Assembly (NCBI GenBank): GCA_023150805.1
Contig: JAKLKF010000001.1
Span: 126,740-178,779 of the forward strand
Source: Myxococcota bacterium
Lineage (GTDB): Bacteria > Myxococcota_A > UBA796 > UBA2385
Length of the DNA stretch: 52,040 nucleotides
Reading direction: 5' to 3'
Positions 19,113 to 27,727 of the stretch are shown here, in pieces; within the stretch, counting starts at the first letter, position 1, and each line of letters begins with the position of its first letter. The position numbers and the translations under genes were made by a program. The notes below the pieces were generated by a model. It had not been told where the DNA came from. It worked only from the letters and a program-made list of their open reading frames with translations, and did no database searches.

Positions 19113-20072
19113 ATGGCCAAGCGCTACCTCTCCGGCATCCAGCCCAGCGGCCTGCTGCACCTGGGCAACTACTTCGGCGCCATCCGCAAGCACGTGCAGA
19201 ACCAGGACGACGCCTTCTACTTCATCGCCAACTACCACGCGCTGACCACGGTCCAGGACCGCGACCAGCTCCGGCGCAACACCTTCGACGTCGCCGCCAC
19301 CTACCTGGCCTGCGGCCTGGACCCGCACCGCGCGGTGCTCTACCGCCAGTCCGACGTGCCCGAGGTCTGCGAGCTGATGTGGCTGCTGATGACGGTGACC
19401 GGCGCCGGCCTGCTGGAGAAGGGTGTGTCCTTCAAGGACAAGAAGGCCCGCGGCATCCAGGCCAGCGCCGGGCTGCTGACCTACCCCGTGCTCCAGGCCG
19501 CCGACATCCTGGCTGTGGACGCCCAGGTCGTGCCCGTCGGCAGCGACCAGGTCCAGCACATCGAGTTCGCCCGCGACATGGCGCAGAGCTTCAACCACCT
19601 CTACGGCGAGGTCTTCGTGCTGCCGGGCTTCGAGCTGGGCACGCCCCAGCCCGTGCCCGGCATCGACGGGCAGAAGATGAGCAAGTCCTACGGCAACCAC
19701 ATCCCCATCTTCCTGCACGGCAAGGCCCTCAAGAAGCGGGTCATGGCGATCGTGACCGACTCGAAGGGCGTCGAGGACAGCAAGGACCCCACCACCTGCA
19801 CGGTCTTCCAGCTCTACAGCCTGCTGGCCAGCGAGGCCGAGCGCCAGGAGATGGCCGAGCGCTACCGGGCCGGCGGCTACGGCTACGGCCACGCCAAGCT
19901 GGCGCTGCTGGAGAAGATCGACGCCTTCTTCGGCCCGATGCGCGAGCGGCGGGAGGAGTACGACCGCCACCCCGACCTGGTCGAGGACGTGCTGGCGGAC
20001 GGGGCGAAGCGGGCGCGAGAGGTGGCCCGGGCGACGACGGACCGGGCGCGGGCGGCCTGCGGGCTGGCTTGA
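19113..20072 (+). CDS. trpS: Tryptophan--tRNA ligase
   Basis: 319 residues, normal for a bacterial TrpRS (about 330). The class I signatures are present: HLGN (residues 16-19, the HIGH motif) and KMSKS (about 188-192). The product charges tRNA-Trp with tryptophan in the cytoplasm. The sequence starts MAKRYLSGIQPSGLLHLGNY, typical of the family, so the start is secure. The nearest upstream same-strand gene is slyX. A large hairpin lies about 50 bases past the stop and probably ends the transcript. Confidence 0.96.
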   Translation: MAKRYLSGIQPSGLLHLGNYFGAIRKHVQNQDDAFYFIANYHALTTVQDRDQLRRNTFDVAATYLACGLDPHRAVLYRQSDVPEVCELMWLLMTVTGAGLLEKGVSFKDKKARGIQASAGLLTYPVLQAADILAVDAQVVPVGSDQVQHIEFARDMAQSFNHLYGEVFVLPGFELGTPQPVPGIDGQKMSKSYGNHIPIFLHGKALKKRVMAIVTDSKGVEDSKDPTTCTVFQLYSLLASEAERQEMAERYRAGGYGYGHAKLALLEKIDAFFGPMRERREEYDRHPDLVEDVLADGAKRAREVARATTDRARAACGLA

Positions 20073-20123
20073 GGCGGCGGCGGAGCGGCGGGGCGAGCAG
20101 CCAGCAAGCCGAGACACATCTGT

Positions 20124-20161
20124 TGCGAGACGGTCTTGATTCGAAACAAGATCGTCTCGCA
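20124..20161. terminator. Large hairpin after trpS (15-bp near-perfect stem)
   Basis: TGCGAGACGGTCTTG and CAAGATCGTCTCGCA pair over 15 positions with one G-T position (a wobble in RNA). The 8-base centre contains TTCGAA, making the whole 38 bases almost palindromic. A second, outer 7-bp stem is formed by CAAGCCG (20105-20111) and CGGCTTG (20164-20170). No U-tract follows, so it may be a terminator, a structured RNA end, or the scar of a rearrangement. Confidence 0.6.
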
Positions 20162-20257
20162 TCCGGCTTGCCCCACGTCCGCGTCAGTGCCGGCCAGGTT
20201 GATGACCGATGAGAACCCGCTCCCTCGCGACGACCTCCTCGACCGGATCCAGATCGT

Positions 20258-20314
20258 CTCGGACGAGCCGTCGGCGAGCTCATCTTCCACGCACACGCTC
20301 GTCCCGTCGAGCCG
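20258..20314. repeat. 57-bp direct repeat, copy 1 (fragment of the S8-peptidase gene)
   Basis: Identical to 20968-21024 except for one base (T at 20285, G at 20995). On the minus strand it would read LDGTSVCVEDELADGSSE in a frame with no start, so it is a displaced piece of the peptidase 3' end. It covers the stop region of the membrane-protein gene at 20280. Confidence 0.95.
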
Positions 20315-20843
20315 GCGACGGACGCCGTCCTCGGGCAAACGGGTACACGAGCCAGGCCGCCACGGCAGCAGCCGGGATGATCCACGGCATCCACGCCGCG
20401 AGGATCTCCGCAACCCAGGGGCCGCAGTCGGAGGTGTAGGGGTGCCATTTCAAGATATTTGGCTCCATCCAACAGATCTGGCCGGCGCCCTCGTGACTTA
20501 GCTCTGCCCAGTAGGTCGGCCCCTCGATCCCAACCTGTCGGAAGAGACGGGCACCTGTGCCCGTCCGCGCCCACCGCAGGTACTGGCCCAGCGGATGGCT
20601 CGCATAGTGGAGCAGCGCGACCCCGACCGACGCGATGAGGGGCGCCACGATGCGGCGCGGCACAAAAGACGCCACCGCCAGCACCACGACCCCCCAGAGC
20701 CAGACCGCCGCTTCGAGGGGGCGCTCCCTCATGCAACTCAGGCATCCGCGGTACCACAGGCTGTAGCCGAGATCGAGGAGCCACCACAAGGCCGTCGACG
20801 TCGCCGCCGCGACGAGCACGTGCCGAAGAATGCGCCGTACCAT
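20280..20843 (-). CDS. Small multi-pass membrane protein, C-terminus formed in duplicated DNA
   Basis: 187 residues, unrecognised. ATG 20843 starts a run of about four hydrophobic segments: residues 6-28 (LVAAATSTALWWLLDLGYSLW), about 40-62, 66-82 and 145-170. Cys in CLSCM and a Trp-rich WMEPNILKWHPY loop lie between them. The gene begins 7 bases after the stop of the large peptidase gene, so both may be one transcript. Its last 11 codons fall in the 57-bp repeat copied from that gene, in a different frame, so the native C-terminus may have been replaced. Lower third-position GC than neighbours, like the peptidase gene. Confidence 0.65.
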   Translation of the reverse strand: MVRRILRHVLVAAATSTALWWLLDLGYSLWYRGCLSCMRERPLEAAVWLWGVVVLAVASFVPRRIVAPLIASVGVALLHYASHPLGQYLRWARTGTGARLFRQVGIEGPTYWAELSHEGAGQICWMEPNILKWHPYTSDCGPWVAEILAAWMPWIIPAAAVAAWLVYPFARGRRPSPARRDERVRGR

Positions 20844-20850
20844 GCGCCGG

Positions 20851-23800
20851 CTACCAGTCGGTGCTGTAGGTGGCACGGACGGCCCACTGTTCGACATCGT
20901 CCACCATGGCGACCGCGGAGATGACATGCGCGCCCGCGCTCCACGTCGAGACGTCGAGGAGGCAGTCCTCGGACGAGCCGTCGGCGAGCTCATCGTCCAC
21001 GCACACGCTCGTCCCGTCGAGCCGAACGTCGATCGCCTCGATGCGGGGGTCGCGGATGATCATGTGGAAGCGCTTGATCCCCGCGATCTTCGTCCCCGGG
21101 CGCGGAGCTGCGAACGAGAGCATGGGGCTGATCGCGGCGCCGCGCGGACGGTAGAACGCGTGGGAGAGCGAGTCATAGCTGCCGGAGTACACCGAGCCCC
21201 CCGCGGTGGCAGTGCTACGGTCCACCACGTAGGTGTCCGATTCGACGCTGGTCGAGTACCCGCCGATCACCAGGAAGGCGCCGTTCTGCGGGACCTCGAC
21301 GAACACCGGGTAGACATCGCTGGAGTCGCCGGAGCTGGTCTTGAGGTAGAGCGTGGTGGACGCGCTGTAGCTGGAGGAGATGGACCCGAGGTCGAGCTCC
21401 TTGACGTAGAGGTTGCTCGTCCCCGTACAGGCCACCCATCCCCGATCACTGCCGTAGGCCCGGTCCATCGCGATGCTGATCGGCTGCTCGCAGTAGTTGA
21501 TCGTCGCCACGTCACCACTGCCGAAGCCCAGCTCTTCGTCGCCGGCCGTGGTGCCGGACCCATAGAACTCGCCCAGCGCCAGCGAGCCATCCTCGTACCA
21601 GGAGACGTCTCGCAACGAGCCCTTGTTGCTCGTGGAAGCGAAGGTCTCGCCGGAGATCGTGCTCGAACCGTGCCCGAGATCGTCGGGCTCGACGACCACG
21701 AGCGCGTCGTCACCGCCGTAGACGTTGTCGGTCACGCCGAAGGCGAGGTCGGCGCCGTTCTCGGGGCTCACCGCGGCGCCGTAGACACGCCCGGTCGCGG
21801 CGGTCGAGAGCGTCTCCGGGTCAAGGAAGGTCGCGCCGCTCCAGGTGTCGAACGACTCCACGACGGCGTCCCCGCCGAAGATGCTGCCGACCCGGAGGAT
21901 CCCGTCCTGGCCGATCGCCATCTCCGAGTAGGTGTCGACCGTGCCCTGCAGCTCGACATCGCCCACGAACTCGTAGGTGTCCGTCGTCCACGCGGCGATC
22001 GTCCCCGTGTCCACGCACAGCGCGTACAGCACGTCGCCCAGCGGGTGGACCTCGACGTCGGTGGGGCCGTAGCAGCCATCCGTGGAGGTGAAGATCTCCG
22101 TGGCGCTCCCCAGCACCTCGCCCGTCTCGGGATCGACCTGCTGCGCGACCACCTCGTCGTCGCCGTAGTCCGCTACGAAGATCTGCGGCGGGCGCGTCAT
22201 CGCCGGGTACACGCCGGCCAGACGCAGAGCGGTCCAGATGGCCTCGAACAGGTTGAGGCGGACCTGGGCACCGGCCCGGGTGTACAGCGGGCTGACGTCG
22301 TCGGCGGTGCTCACGAGCAACGCCAGAATGGCCTCGTCGCTCATCGCGCCGGTCCCCGTCCGGGGCAGGATGCCGCGCAGGAGGACATAGGCCGAGGCCA
22401 CGGCGGGCGTGGCGAGGCTCGTCCCGATGACAGACTCATAGGCCGGGTCCCAGGTCTCAGTGCTCGTGCCGCTTGCGACAGGTAGGAACCACCCGTCGTA
22501 GGGAGCGAGGATGCCCACGTCGTCGCCGTAGTTCGCTCCGTCAGTGGCACTGATGTCGACGGCCGTGTCGGCGTCTGCACCGCCTGCGTGCACACCTGAC
22601 ACCACGAGCGCGCGCCCCGCGCAGACCGCCGACGCGACCTCGGCGCCATGCTGGAATTCCGCCACCTCGCCATTCCGGTTCCCAGCGGAGAGGAGCAGCG
22701 GACGGACCCGGCAGACGTCTTCCAGCACACGGCTCCAGGACGGCCAGCCCTGCTGGGTGCCGTAGTACCACGGAGGCGGAGTCCAGGAGTAGGACAGGCT
22801 CATGACCTGGGGCGCCGCGCTCGTCGACGTCCCCATGACGGTGTTCGCCGCCTGGATGGCTCGCTTCATGAACGGCTGATTCAGCGTGCCGTTCGCGTGG
22901 TTCGCATCGCCCAGCAAGTTGATCACCGTCACGGTGCCCGCGGGCCACTCGCCGCCTTCATCCACGCTGCTGTCGACGTCGTCGTCGACCCCGAAGACCT
23001 GGAAGCTCGCCCAGATCCCGCTCGCGTCGTCCGTGCTGCGGGGGTTGCCCTCGGTCCAGGTCGGGTTGCCACCGTTGGCGGACGCCATCACACCGGCCGT
23101 CGTGTTCCCGTGGACTGGGCGCGGGGAGGTGAGACCGAGCTTGAAGACGTGGTGACCGTCCGTTCCCGTCGAGGACCAGCCGGTGTCCTCGTGCTCGTAG
23201 AGCGAGAACCGGGCGTCAGGGAACTCGTCCTGCGTCCCCGCCTCGCTGCTGTCCCAGTCGGCGCCGAAGCGCAGGCCATCGTCCGGGATCACGACGTCGA
23301 CCGGCTCGGGGGGGCTGCTGAGCCCCGAGAGCCAGTAGAGGCGCCGGGCCTCTTCGAAGTTGATCTGGCCCAGCGCCCCGGGCGTCTCGGGGTCGTAGAA
23401 GAGATCGTAGTCCGCCGGAGCCGCGAAGGTGTCTGCGGTCGCGACCTGCTCGGCCTCCACGAAGAGGACGCCGGCATGGGTGTCGAGGTCGTCGAGCACG
23501 TACTCGAGATCGGTCGCCGTGGGCGCGGCGGAGAACGTCCACTCGACCTGGAATGCGTTGACATCGGGGAACTCGCCCACGATCGACCAGCCCGTGCGCG
23601 ATCCGTCGAGGGATTCCACGTGGTCGAGGACGCCGGCGACATCGGTGCTGTCGTAGTTGTAGTCGAAGGCGACGAAGGTACGATTGAGGAACAACCCGAC
23701 GCCATCGACCTCGTCGTAGTAGGCGTCATCCGGGGCCGTGTAGCTCTGGGTCGGCGGCGTGCTCACTCCGACCAGGAAGTGGTAGGGTTCGCTCGCCCCG

Positions 23801-24457
23801 CTGCTGCGCATCACGACGATGTCCCCGTTGGAGGCGTTCTCGGGCACCCTCACCCGCAGGCTCGTCCCCGAGGCGGACACCACGTTGGCGTGGGCGCCGT
23901 TGAAGGAGACGGTGGTGCCGGCCGCCGACGAGCCGAACCCGGTCCCGATGAGGTCGACCAAGGTCCCCGCGGAGGCGAAGCTGATGTGGCTGCCGCCAAG
24001 GTTGTGGACGTCGGTGACCGTTGGGAGGGCCGACACGAACTGGGTGACGATCGAGTACCCGCCAGCAGAGCCTGACAGCCGGAGGCACAAACTGGTTGGC
24101 ATCGTCACGGCAACCGACAACTCGGCCCGGCCGTTGGACATGGTGTCACTCACCAACGTCGCCGACCCGCTGGCGTTCCGGAGCTCCACGAGGAGGTCGT
24201 CGTCGGGGTTGGATCGGTTGAGCGCGAGGACGCGCAGATCACCGTTCTCGAGGCCACTGAGGCGATATGCGTCGACATCGCTGGACGAGGACAGCTCTCC
24301 GTCGCCGACGGTCAAGGGGACGATGGCCTCGTAGGCCAGACAACTGTCGTTCGGCTCATCGTCAAAGGCGTGGGCCGCCCGCCCGCCAAGGCCCACCAGG
24401 AGCAGGGTCAGGGCGTGGACGCAGCGCGCTGCGGTGGGGCGGGGGGGGGGTGAGCAT
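20851..24457 (-). CDS. Large secreted subtilisin-like (S8) serine peptidase; start separated by a frameshift at a G10/C10 tract
   Basis: About 1200 residues if the frame is joined. Order: PPC-like prepeptidase domain (FDDEPNDSCLAYEA...), IPT/TIG Ig-like domain, S8 catalytic domain and a C-terminal YVTN-like beta-propeller (IFVADYGDDEVVAQQVD). Catalytic candidates are Asp (codon 23185-23187, in HEDTGW), His (23110-23112, HGNTTAG), oxyanion Asn (22678-22680, SAGNRNG) and Ser (22427-22429, GTSLATP). The only ATG with a good ribosome site (GGAG-N6-ATG, 24457) is out of frame: it runs into ten C and stops after 31 codons. Nine C would give MLTPPRPTAARCVHALTLLL, a proper signal peptide ending AHA-F. 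The in-frame alternative ATG at 24552 has no signal peptide. Codon use is less GC-biased than neighbours, suggesting transfer. Confidence 0.8.
20968..21024. repeat. 57-bp direct repeat, copy 2 (inside the S8-peptidase gene)
   Basis: Parent copy of the repeat at 20258-20314, 56 of 57 bases identical, offset 710 bases. Here it encodes LDGTSVCVDDELADGSSE near the peptidase C-terminus. Confidence 0.95.
24441..24450. repeat. Homopolymer of ten G (C10 on coding strand) at the start of the peptidase gene
   Basis: The run follows ATG CTC A of the candidate start and precedes the hydrophobic signal core. Ten bases put the start out of frame; nine or twelve would put it in frame. The length and position are like contingency loci that switch genes by slipped-strand mispairing, but a base-calling error at a homopolymer would look the same. 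Confidence 0.9.
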
Positions 24458-24580
24458 CGAGGTCTCCAACTTCTGGGGCATCGGGAGGCGGTGGCGCTCT
24501 GGGGCCCGCTACAAACCACCGTCGTCGCGGTCGGGCTTGCAGACCCTACCACCTGCGAACCTCGAGTTGTCGGCCAGGCG

Positions 24581-24748
24581 TCAAGAAATCAACCCAGAGG
24601 GAGTGGATTTCTCGCCCCGGCCATCGAAGCCATCGTCACGGCCAGCATTGTCGCTGTAGAGGCCAGCCGCCTCCAGCTCATTGACGAAGCTCGCCCGCTC
24701 GGCCGGCATGCCGACCAGGTGCCTCCATGGAGAGTTCGGCCTGGCCAT
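24581..24748 (-). pseudogene. Possible 3' fragment of a lost gene (55 codons open)
   Basis: From ATG 24748 the frame reads MARPNSPWRHLVG, then MPAERASFVNELEAAGLYSD, and ends PSGLIS-stop. The segment has the composition and residue mix of a real protein end and mid-GC codon use like the neighbouring island. The frame stays coding-like upstream to about 24795 (LRDPTAEGRLRGER). Another minus frame (QTGEPGTLLLGPDNPATA) takes over there, as if a frameshift separates two halves. No family recognised and no ribosome site at 24748, so it is probably a remnant. Confidence 0.3.
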
Positions 24749-25032
24749 CCGCTCGCCGCGCAGGCGCCCCTCCGCGGTCGGGTCCCGCAGTGGCTGGGTT
24801 GTCCGGGCCCAGCAGCAGGGTCCCCGGCTCGCCGGTCTGGTTCACCCTGCCCACCCTGGCCCGCGTGGTGGCCCGAGCGCCTGGAACCGCGCCGCTGTCC
24901 TGGCTCGGAGCGCTGACCACGCTGCCGGACGACGACCTGCATCCCGTCCTCGACAGCCTGGCGCGTGCGCAGGGCCCTGCAGGACCCACAGCCCGCCTGA
25001 CGCCCCTTCCACCCCCCACCCGCCGCGGGTAG
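24727..25032 (+). pseudogene. Coding-like plus-strand fragment or small gene
   Basis: 101 codons are open; only residues about 25-85 look protein-like (SPVWFTLPTLARVV, then LSWLGALTTLPDDDLHPVLD and SLARAQ) with the strong third-position GC of the host genome. The first 25 codons do not. It ends just before the ribosome site of the DUF3817 gene. It may be the surviving C-terminus of a gene whose front was replaced by the island. Overlaps the minus-strand fragment; at most one is real. Confidence 0.3.
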
Positions 25033-25057
25033 ACCGACCCTCTTCCCCGGAGTCACC

Positions 25058-25414
25058 TTGTCCGCACCATCGCTCCTCGACGAGGCGCTCGACAGCGCCG
25101 CCCTCACCGCCGCCGTCGCCCGCTTCCGCCTGGTCAGCCTGGCCGAGGGCCTGTCCTACGTGCTGCTGATGTTCGTCGCCATGCCGCTGAAGTACGCCGC
25201 CGGCATCCCCGAGGCGGTGCGGGTGGCCGGCAGCCTGCACGGCGCGCTCTTCATCCTCTTCGTCGTCGCGCTGGCGCTGGCCGCCCGGCAGGCGCGCTGG
25301 TCGCCCCTGCGGACCGCCTGGTACCTGGTCCTGTCGATGATCCCGCTGGGCGCCCTGCGCATCGAGCAGGAGCTGCGCGCCCCCGCGGCCGGCGGGGCCC
25401 CCGGGGCGGGCTGA
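25058..25414 (+). CDS. DUF3817 small membrane protein
   Basis: 118 residues. It fits DUF3817: FRLVSLAEGLSYVLLMFVAM, PLKY, then PEAVRVAGSLHGALF. Three hydrophobic segments (about 25-44, 58-80 and 90-106) place it in the inner membrane. The family, often next to exporters or metabolic genes, has no established function. Start TTG 25058 is supported by CCGGAG at 25047-25052; no ATG or GTG fits better. It is convergent with the vWA lipoprotein gene, 24 bases between stops. Confidence 0.88.
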   Translation: MSAPSLLDEALDSAALTAAVARFRLVSLAEGLSYVLLMFVAMPLKYAAGIPEAVRVAGSLHGALFILFVVALALAARQARWSPLRTAWYLVLSMIPLGALRIEQELRAPAAGGAPGAG

Positions 25415-25438
25415 CGAGCACGCGGCCCGTGCGCGGCC

Positions 25439-26920
25439 CTACCCGCAGTGGGGCTGCCGCTCCGACAGGTTCTCCACCAGCCGCTCCATCAGCGCCGCCT
25501 CGGCTGCCAGGGGGGCGTCCTCCAGCTCCCCGCCGACCACCGCCAGGCGCCCTGCCGCCTCCTGGACCGCCTGGATCGCGCCGGCGCGGGGCATCGACCC
25601 GGCGCAGTACATGCCCGCGGCCGTCAGCGCGTCGACCTCGTCCAGCAGCAGGGTCATCTTGTAGACGCCCAGGTCGTCGGCCAGCGGGCTCTCGGCGCCC
25701 AGGCCGGTGCTCCGCCAGGCGGTCCCGCCCTGGAAGGCCAGCTCCAGCTCGTCGACGACCTCGCGGGCGTCGTCGGCGGTGACGTAGCGCAGGTCGAAGC
25801 GCGCGAGCGCCTCGCCCGCGGCGGGCACCGAGGCATCCGTGCCCTCCCGCTCCAGCACGATGGCGATGCCGCCGCCGCCGCTGCTCAGGAAGAGCGTGCT
25901 GGCGCCGAAGTCCACGCCCGCCACCCCCTGGTCGGCCGCGCCGTCGTCCAGGGACGCGCCGACGGCGTCGACGAAGCGCCAGCCGCTGTGCGGGTCGATG
26001 TGCGCCTCGAAGTCGTAGGCGACGGGGGTGACCAGGTAGTCGAAGTCCTCGTCGAAGGCCGCCTCGATGGCCGGCTTGTCCGGCAGGTAGACGTAGGCGC
26101 CGCCCCGCACCTCGCTCATCTCCTCCGCCAGCTCGGCGCCCAGGTCCAGCCCGGTCCCGAACACCGTCGTGCCGATGCCCAGCTCGGCGTGCTCGCGCAC
26201 CAGGCTGGTGAAGCTGCCCAGCCCGGTCGCGCCCACGTTGGGCTGGGCGTCGGTGAACAACATCACGCGGTCCTCGTCGCGCGTGGTGCCCGTGTCCGGC
26301 CGGACCTGGGCGTAGGCCTGCTGCAGGCCCGCCTCGATGTTCGTCCCGCCGCGGGTCTGCAGGCGGTCGATCTCCCGGCGCAGCGCGGCCACGCCCGCCT
26401 CGTCCATGACCCACCGCTCCAGCCGCAGCTCGGCAACGTCGTCGAAGGCCACCAGGCTGACCCTGTCGTCCGGCGTCATCCGGTCGGCGAGCGCGTGCAG
26501 GGCCACCTTCATCGCGTCGAGCTTGCCGTCGCCCATCGAGCCCGAGATGTCGACGGCCAGGCCCAGGTTCAGGTCGCGCCGCTCGAAGGTCTCGGCCGTG
26601 ATGCTGGTGCCGAATCCGACCTGCACGATCACCTGCTGCATGGCCGGCACCGCCGCCGCCTGGGCGCGGGGGCACAGCACCTCGTGGCACTCCTCGCCCG
26701 ACAGCGGCAGGTCGTGCTCGCTGAAGAGCCCCTCGGCCGACCAGGTCCCGACCGTCGGGACGCCGCCTTGCTCGATGACGTCGCGGATGTAGCCGATGTC
26801 CTGGGCGCCGCCGGGGCTGACGCCGAGGTCGCCGGCGGCGCCCATGTCCGTCGACATGGCTCCATCGTAGGAGCAGGCGGGCAGGAGGAGGGCGAGAGAG
26901 AGCAGGACGGGACGGGTCAT
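25439..26920 (-). CDS. von Willebrand factor A domain lipoprotein
   Basis: 493 residues. ATG 26920 follows GGAG-N6 and gives a lipoprotein signal with lipobox LLPAC (Cys16); an upstream ATG at 26968 does not. A vWA domain covers about residues 116-310, with a complete-looking MIDAS: DISGSMG (124-130), Thr in TRGGTNIEAGL and Asp in LFTDAQPN. The remaining part is beta-rich with a C-terminal helical end (ALMERLVENLSERQPHCG). Family members (YfbK-like) bind proteins through a divalent metal at the cell surface; partner unknown. The 190 bases upstream to the divergent YdcF gene show no clear promoter. Confidence 0.87.
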   Translation of the reverse strand: MTRPVLLSLALLLPACSYDGAMSTDMGAAGDLGVSPGGAQDIGYIRDVIEQGGVPTVGTWSAEGLFSEHDLPLSGEECHEVLCPRAQAAAVPAMQQVIVQVGFGTSITAETFERRDLNLGLAVDISGSMGDGKLDAMKVALHALADRMTPDDRVSLVAFDDVAELRLERWVMDEAGVAALRREIDRLQTRGGTNIEAGLQQAYAQVRPDTGTTRDEDRVMLFTDAQPNVGATGLGSFTSLVREHAELGIGTTVFGTGLDLGAELAEEMSEVRGGAYVYLPDKPAIEAAFDEDFDYLVTPVAYDFEAHIDPHSGWRFVDAVGASLDDGAADQGVAGVDFGASTLFLSSGGGGIAIVLEREGTDASVPAAGEALARFDLRYVTADDAREVVDELELAFQGGTAWRSTGLGAESPLADDLGVYKMTLLLDEVDALTAAGMYCAGSMPRAGAIQAVQEAAGRLAVVGGELEDAPLAAEAALMERLVENLSERQPHCG

Positions 26921-27110
26921 CTGGGGCTCCGGGGTGTGCGGGAGGAGGCGTCGCAAGCGGCGTGCCACCCTCGATCACCACGCTGCCATCGGCGCCTGTG
27001 CCCACCAGGCGAGGGCTGGGTGGCCCGAAGCCGGATCTCCCTGTCGCGGTCCGGCGGGCCCCTGCGCGCGGCGGTTCCGCCGGCTACGTCGCCTGCAACC
27101 CGGTTCCGCC

Positions 27111-27704
27111 GTGTCCCCCGCCCGCCGCGCCCTGCTCCTGGTCCTCGCCCTGCTCGGGCTGGCGGCGCTGTCCGTCCGCCCGGCCGCCCGGGCGGTGGGC
27201 CACCACCTGGTGCGCGCCGACGACCCCACCGGCGCCGACGCCATCGTGGTCCTGGGCGGGGACGTGCGGCGCCGCGCGCCCCACGCGGCCGCTCTCTACC
27301 AGCAGGGGGTCGCCCCCCGGGTGCTGGCCGTCGGAGGCACCGAGGACCAGGGCCGCCACGCCGAGGCCCGCAAGACCGCCCGCGTCCTGGTGGAGGCAGG
27401 CCTGCCCGAGGCCGCGATCCTGGTCGAGGGCCACACCGAGCCCAGCACCGCCGAGGAGGCCGCCGTGGTGGCCCGGGTCGCCGTCGAGCAGCAGTGGACC
27501 CGGCTGGCGGTGGTCACCTCGCCCTACCACACCTGGCGCGCCGGTCGCGTGCTCGATGATGCGCTGCCCGACGGGATCACCATCGCGATGGTGCCCTCGC
27601 CGCTGGACCCCTTCGACCCCGACGCCTGGTGGCAGGACGAGGTCCAGCGCCGCCGGGTCCGCAACGAGTACGGCAAGTACCTGCTGTGGAGGCTCGGCTA
27701 CTGA
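27111..27704 (+). CDS. YdcF-family (DUF218) envelope protein
   Basis: 197 residues. Start GTG 27111 gives an N-terminal membrane anchor (residues 5-22, RALLLVLALLGLAALSV). The DUF218 core follows: ADAIVVLGGDVRRRAPHAAALY, then RVLAVGG, EGHTEPSTAEEA and RLAVVTSPYHTWRA, the usual order of conserved acidic and Ser/His residues. The family includes SanA and YdcF, linked to envelope integrity; the biochemical role is unsettled, with S-adenosylmethionine binding reported for YdcF. It ends at NEYGKYLLWRLGY, a common family C-terminus. It is convergent with the OmpA lipoprotein gene. Confidence 0.86.
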   Translation: MSPARRALLLVLALLGLAALSVRPAARAVGHHLVRADDPTGADAIVVLGGDVRRRAPHAAALYQQGVAPRVLAVGGTEDQGRHAEARKTARVLVEAGLPEAAILVEGHTEPSTAEEAAVVARVAVEQQWTRLAVVTSPYHTWRAGRVLDDALPDGITIAMVPSPLDPFDPDAWWQDEVQRRRVRNEYGKYLLWRLGY

Positions 27705-27727
27705 AGTGGTGGCACCAGGGGGCGCGC

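Larger units (their letters stand above)
24458..25057. other. 600-bp region without a secure gene, containing coding-like fragments
   Basis: Between the peptidase start and the DUF3817 gene. It should hold the peptidase promoter (minus strand; TTGATTTCTTGACG at 24579-24592 is an AT-rich candidate). Two overlapping coding-like stretches on opposite strands are listed separately. The composition changes from mixed to strongly GC-rich near 24700, which looks like the edge of the atypical island. Confidence 0.5.

Noticed and set aside
20124..20161. Hairpin considered as a tRNA or an insertion-sequence terminal repeat
   Set aside because: No cloverleaf or CCA end, no transposase nearby, and no target-site duplication found next to it.
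17276..20212. 978-codon plus-strand frame across slyX and trpS
   Set aside because: It runs out of frame through two well-recognised genes and antisense to the transglutaminase-like gene; composition is shadow-like.
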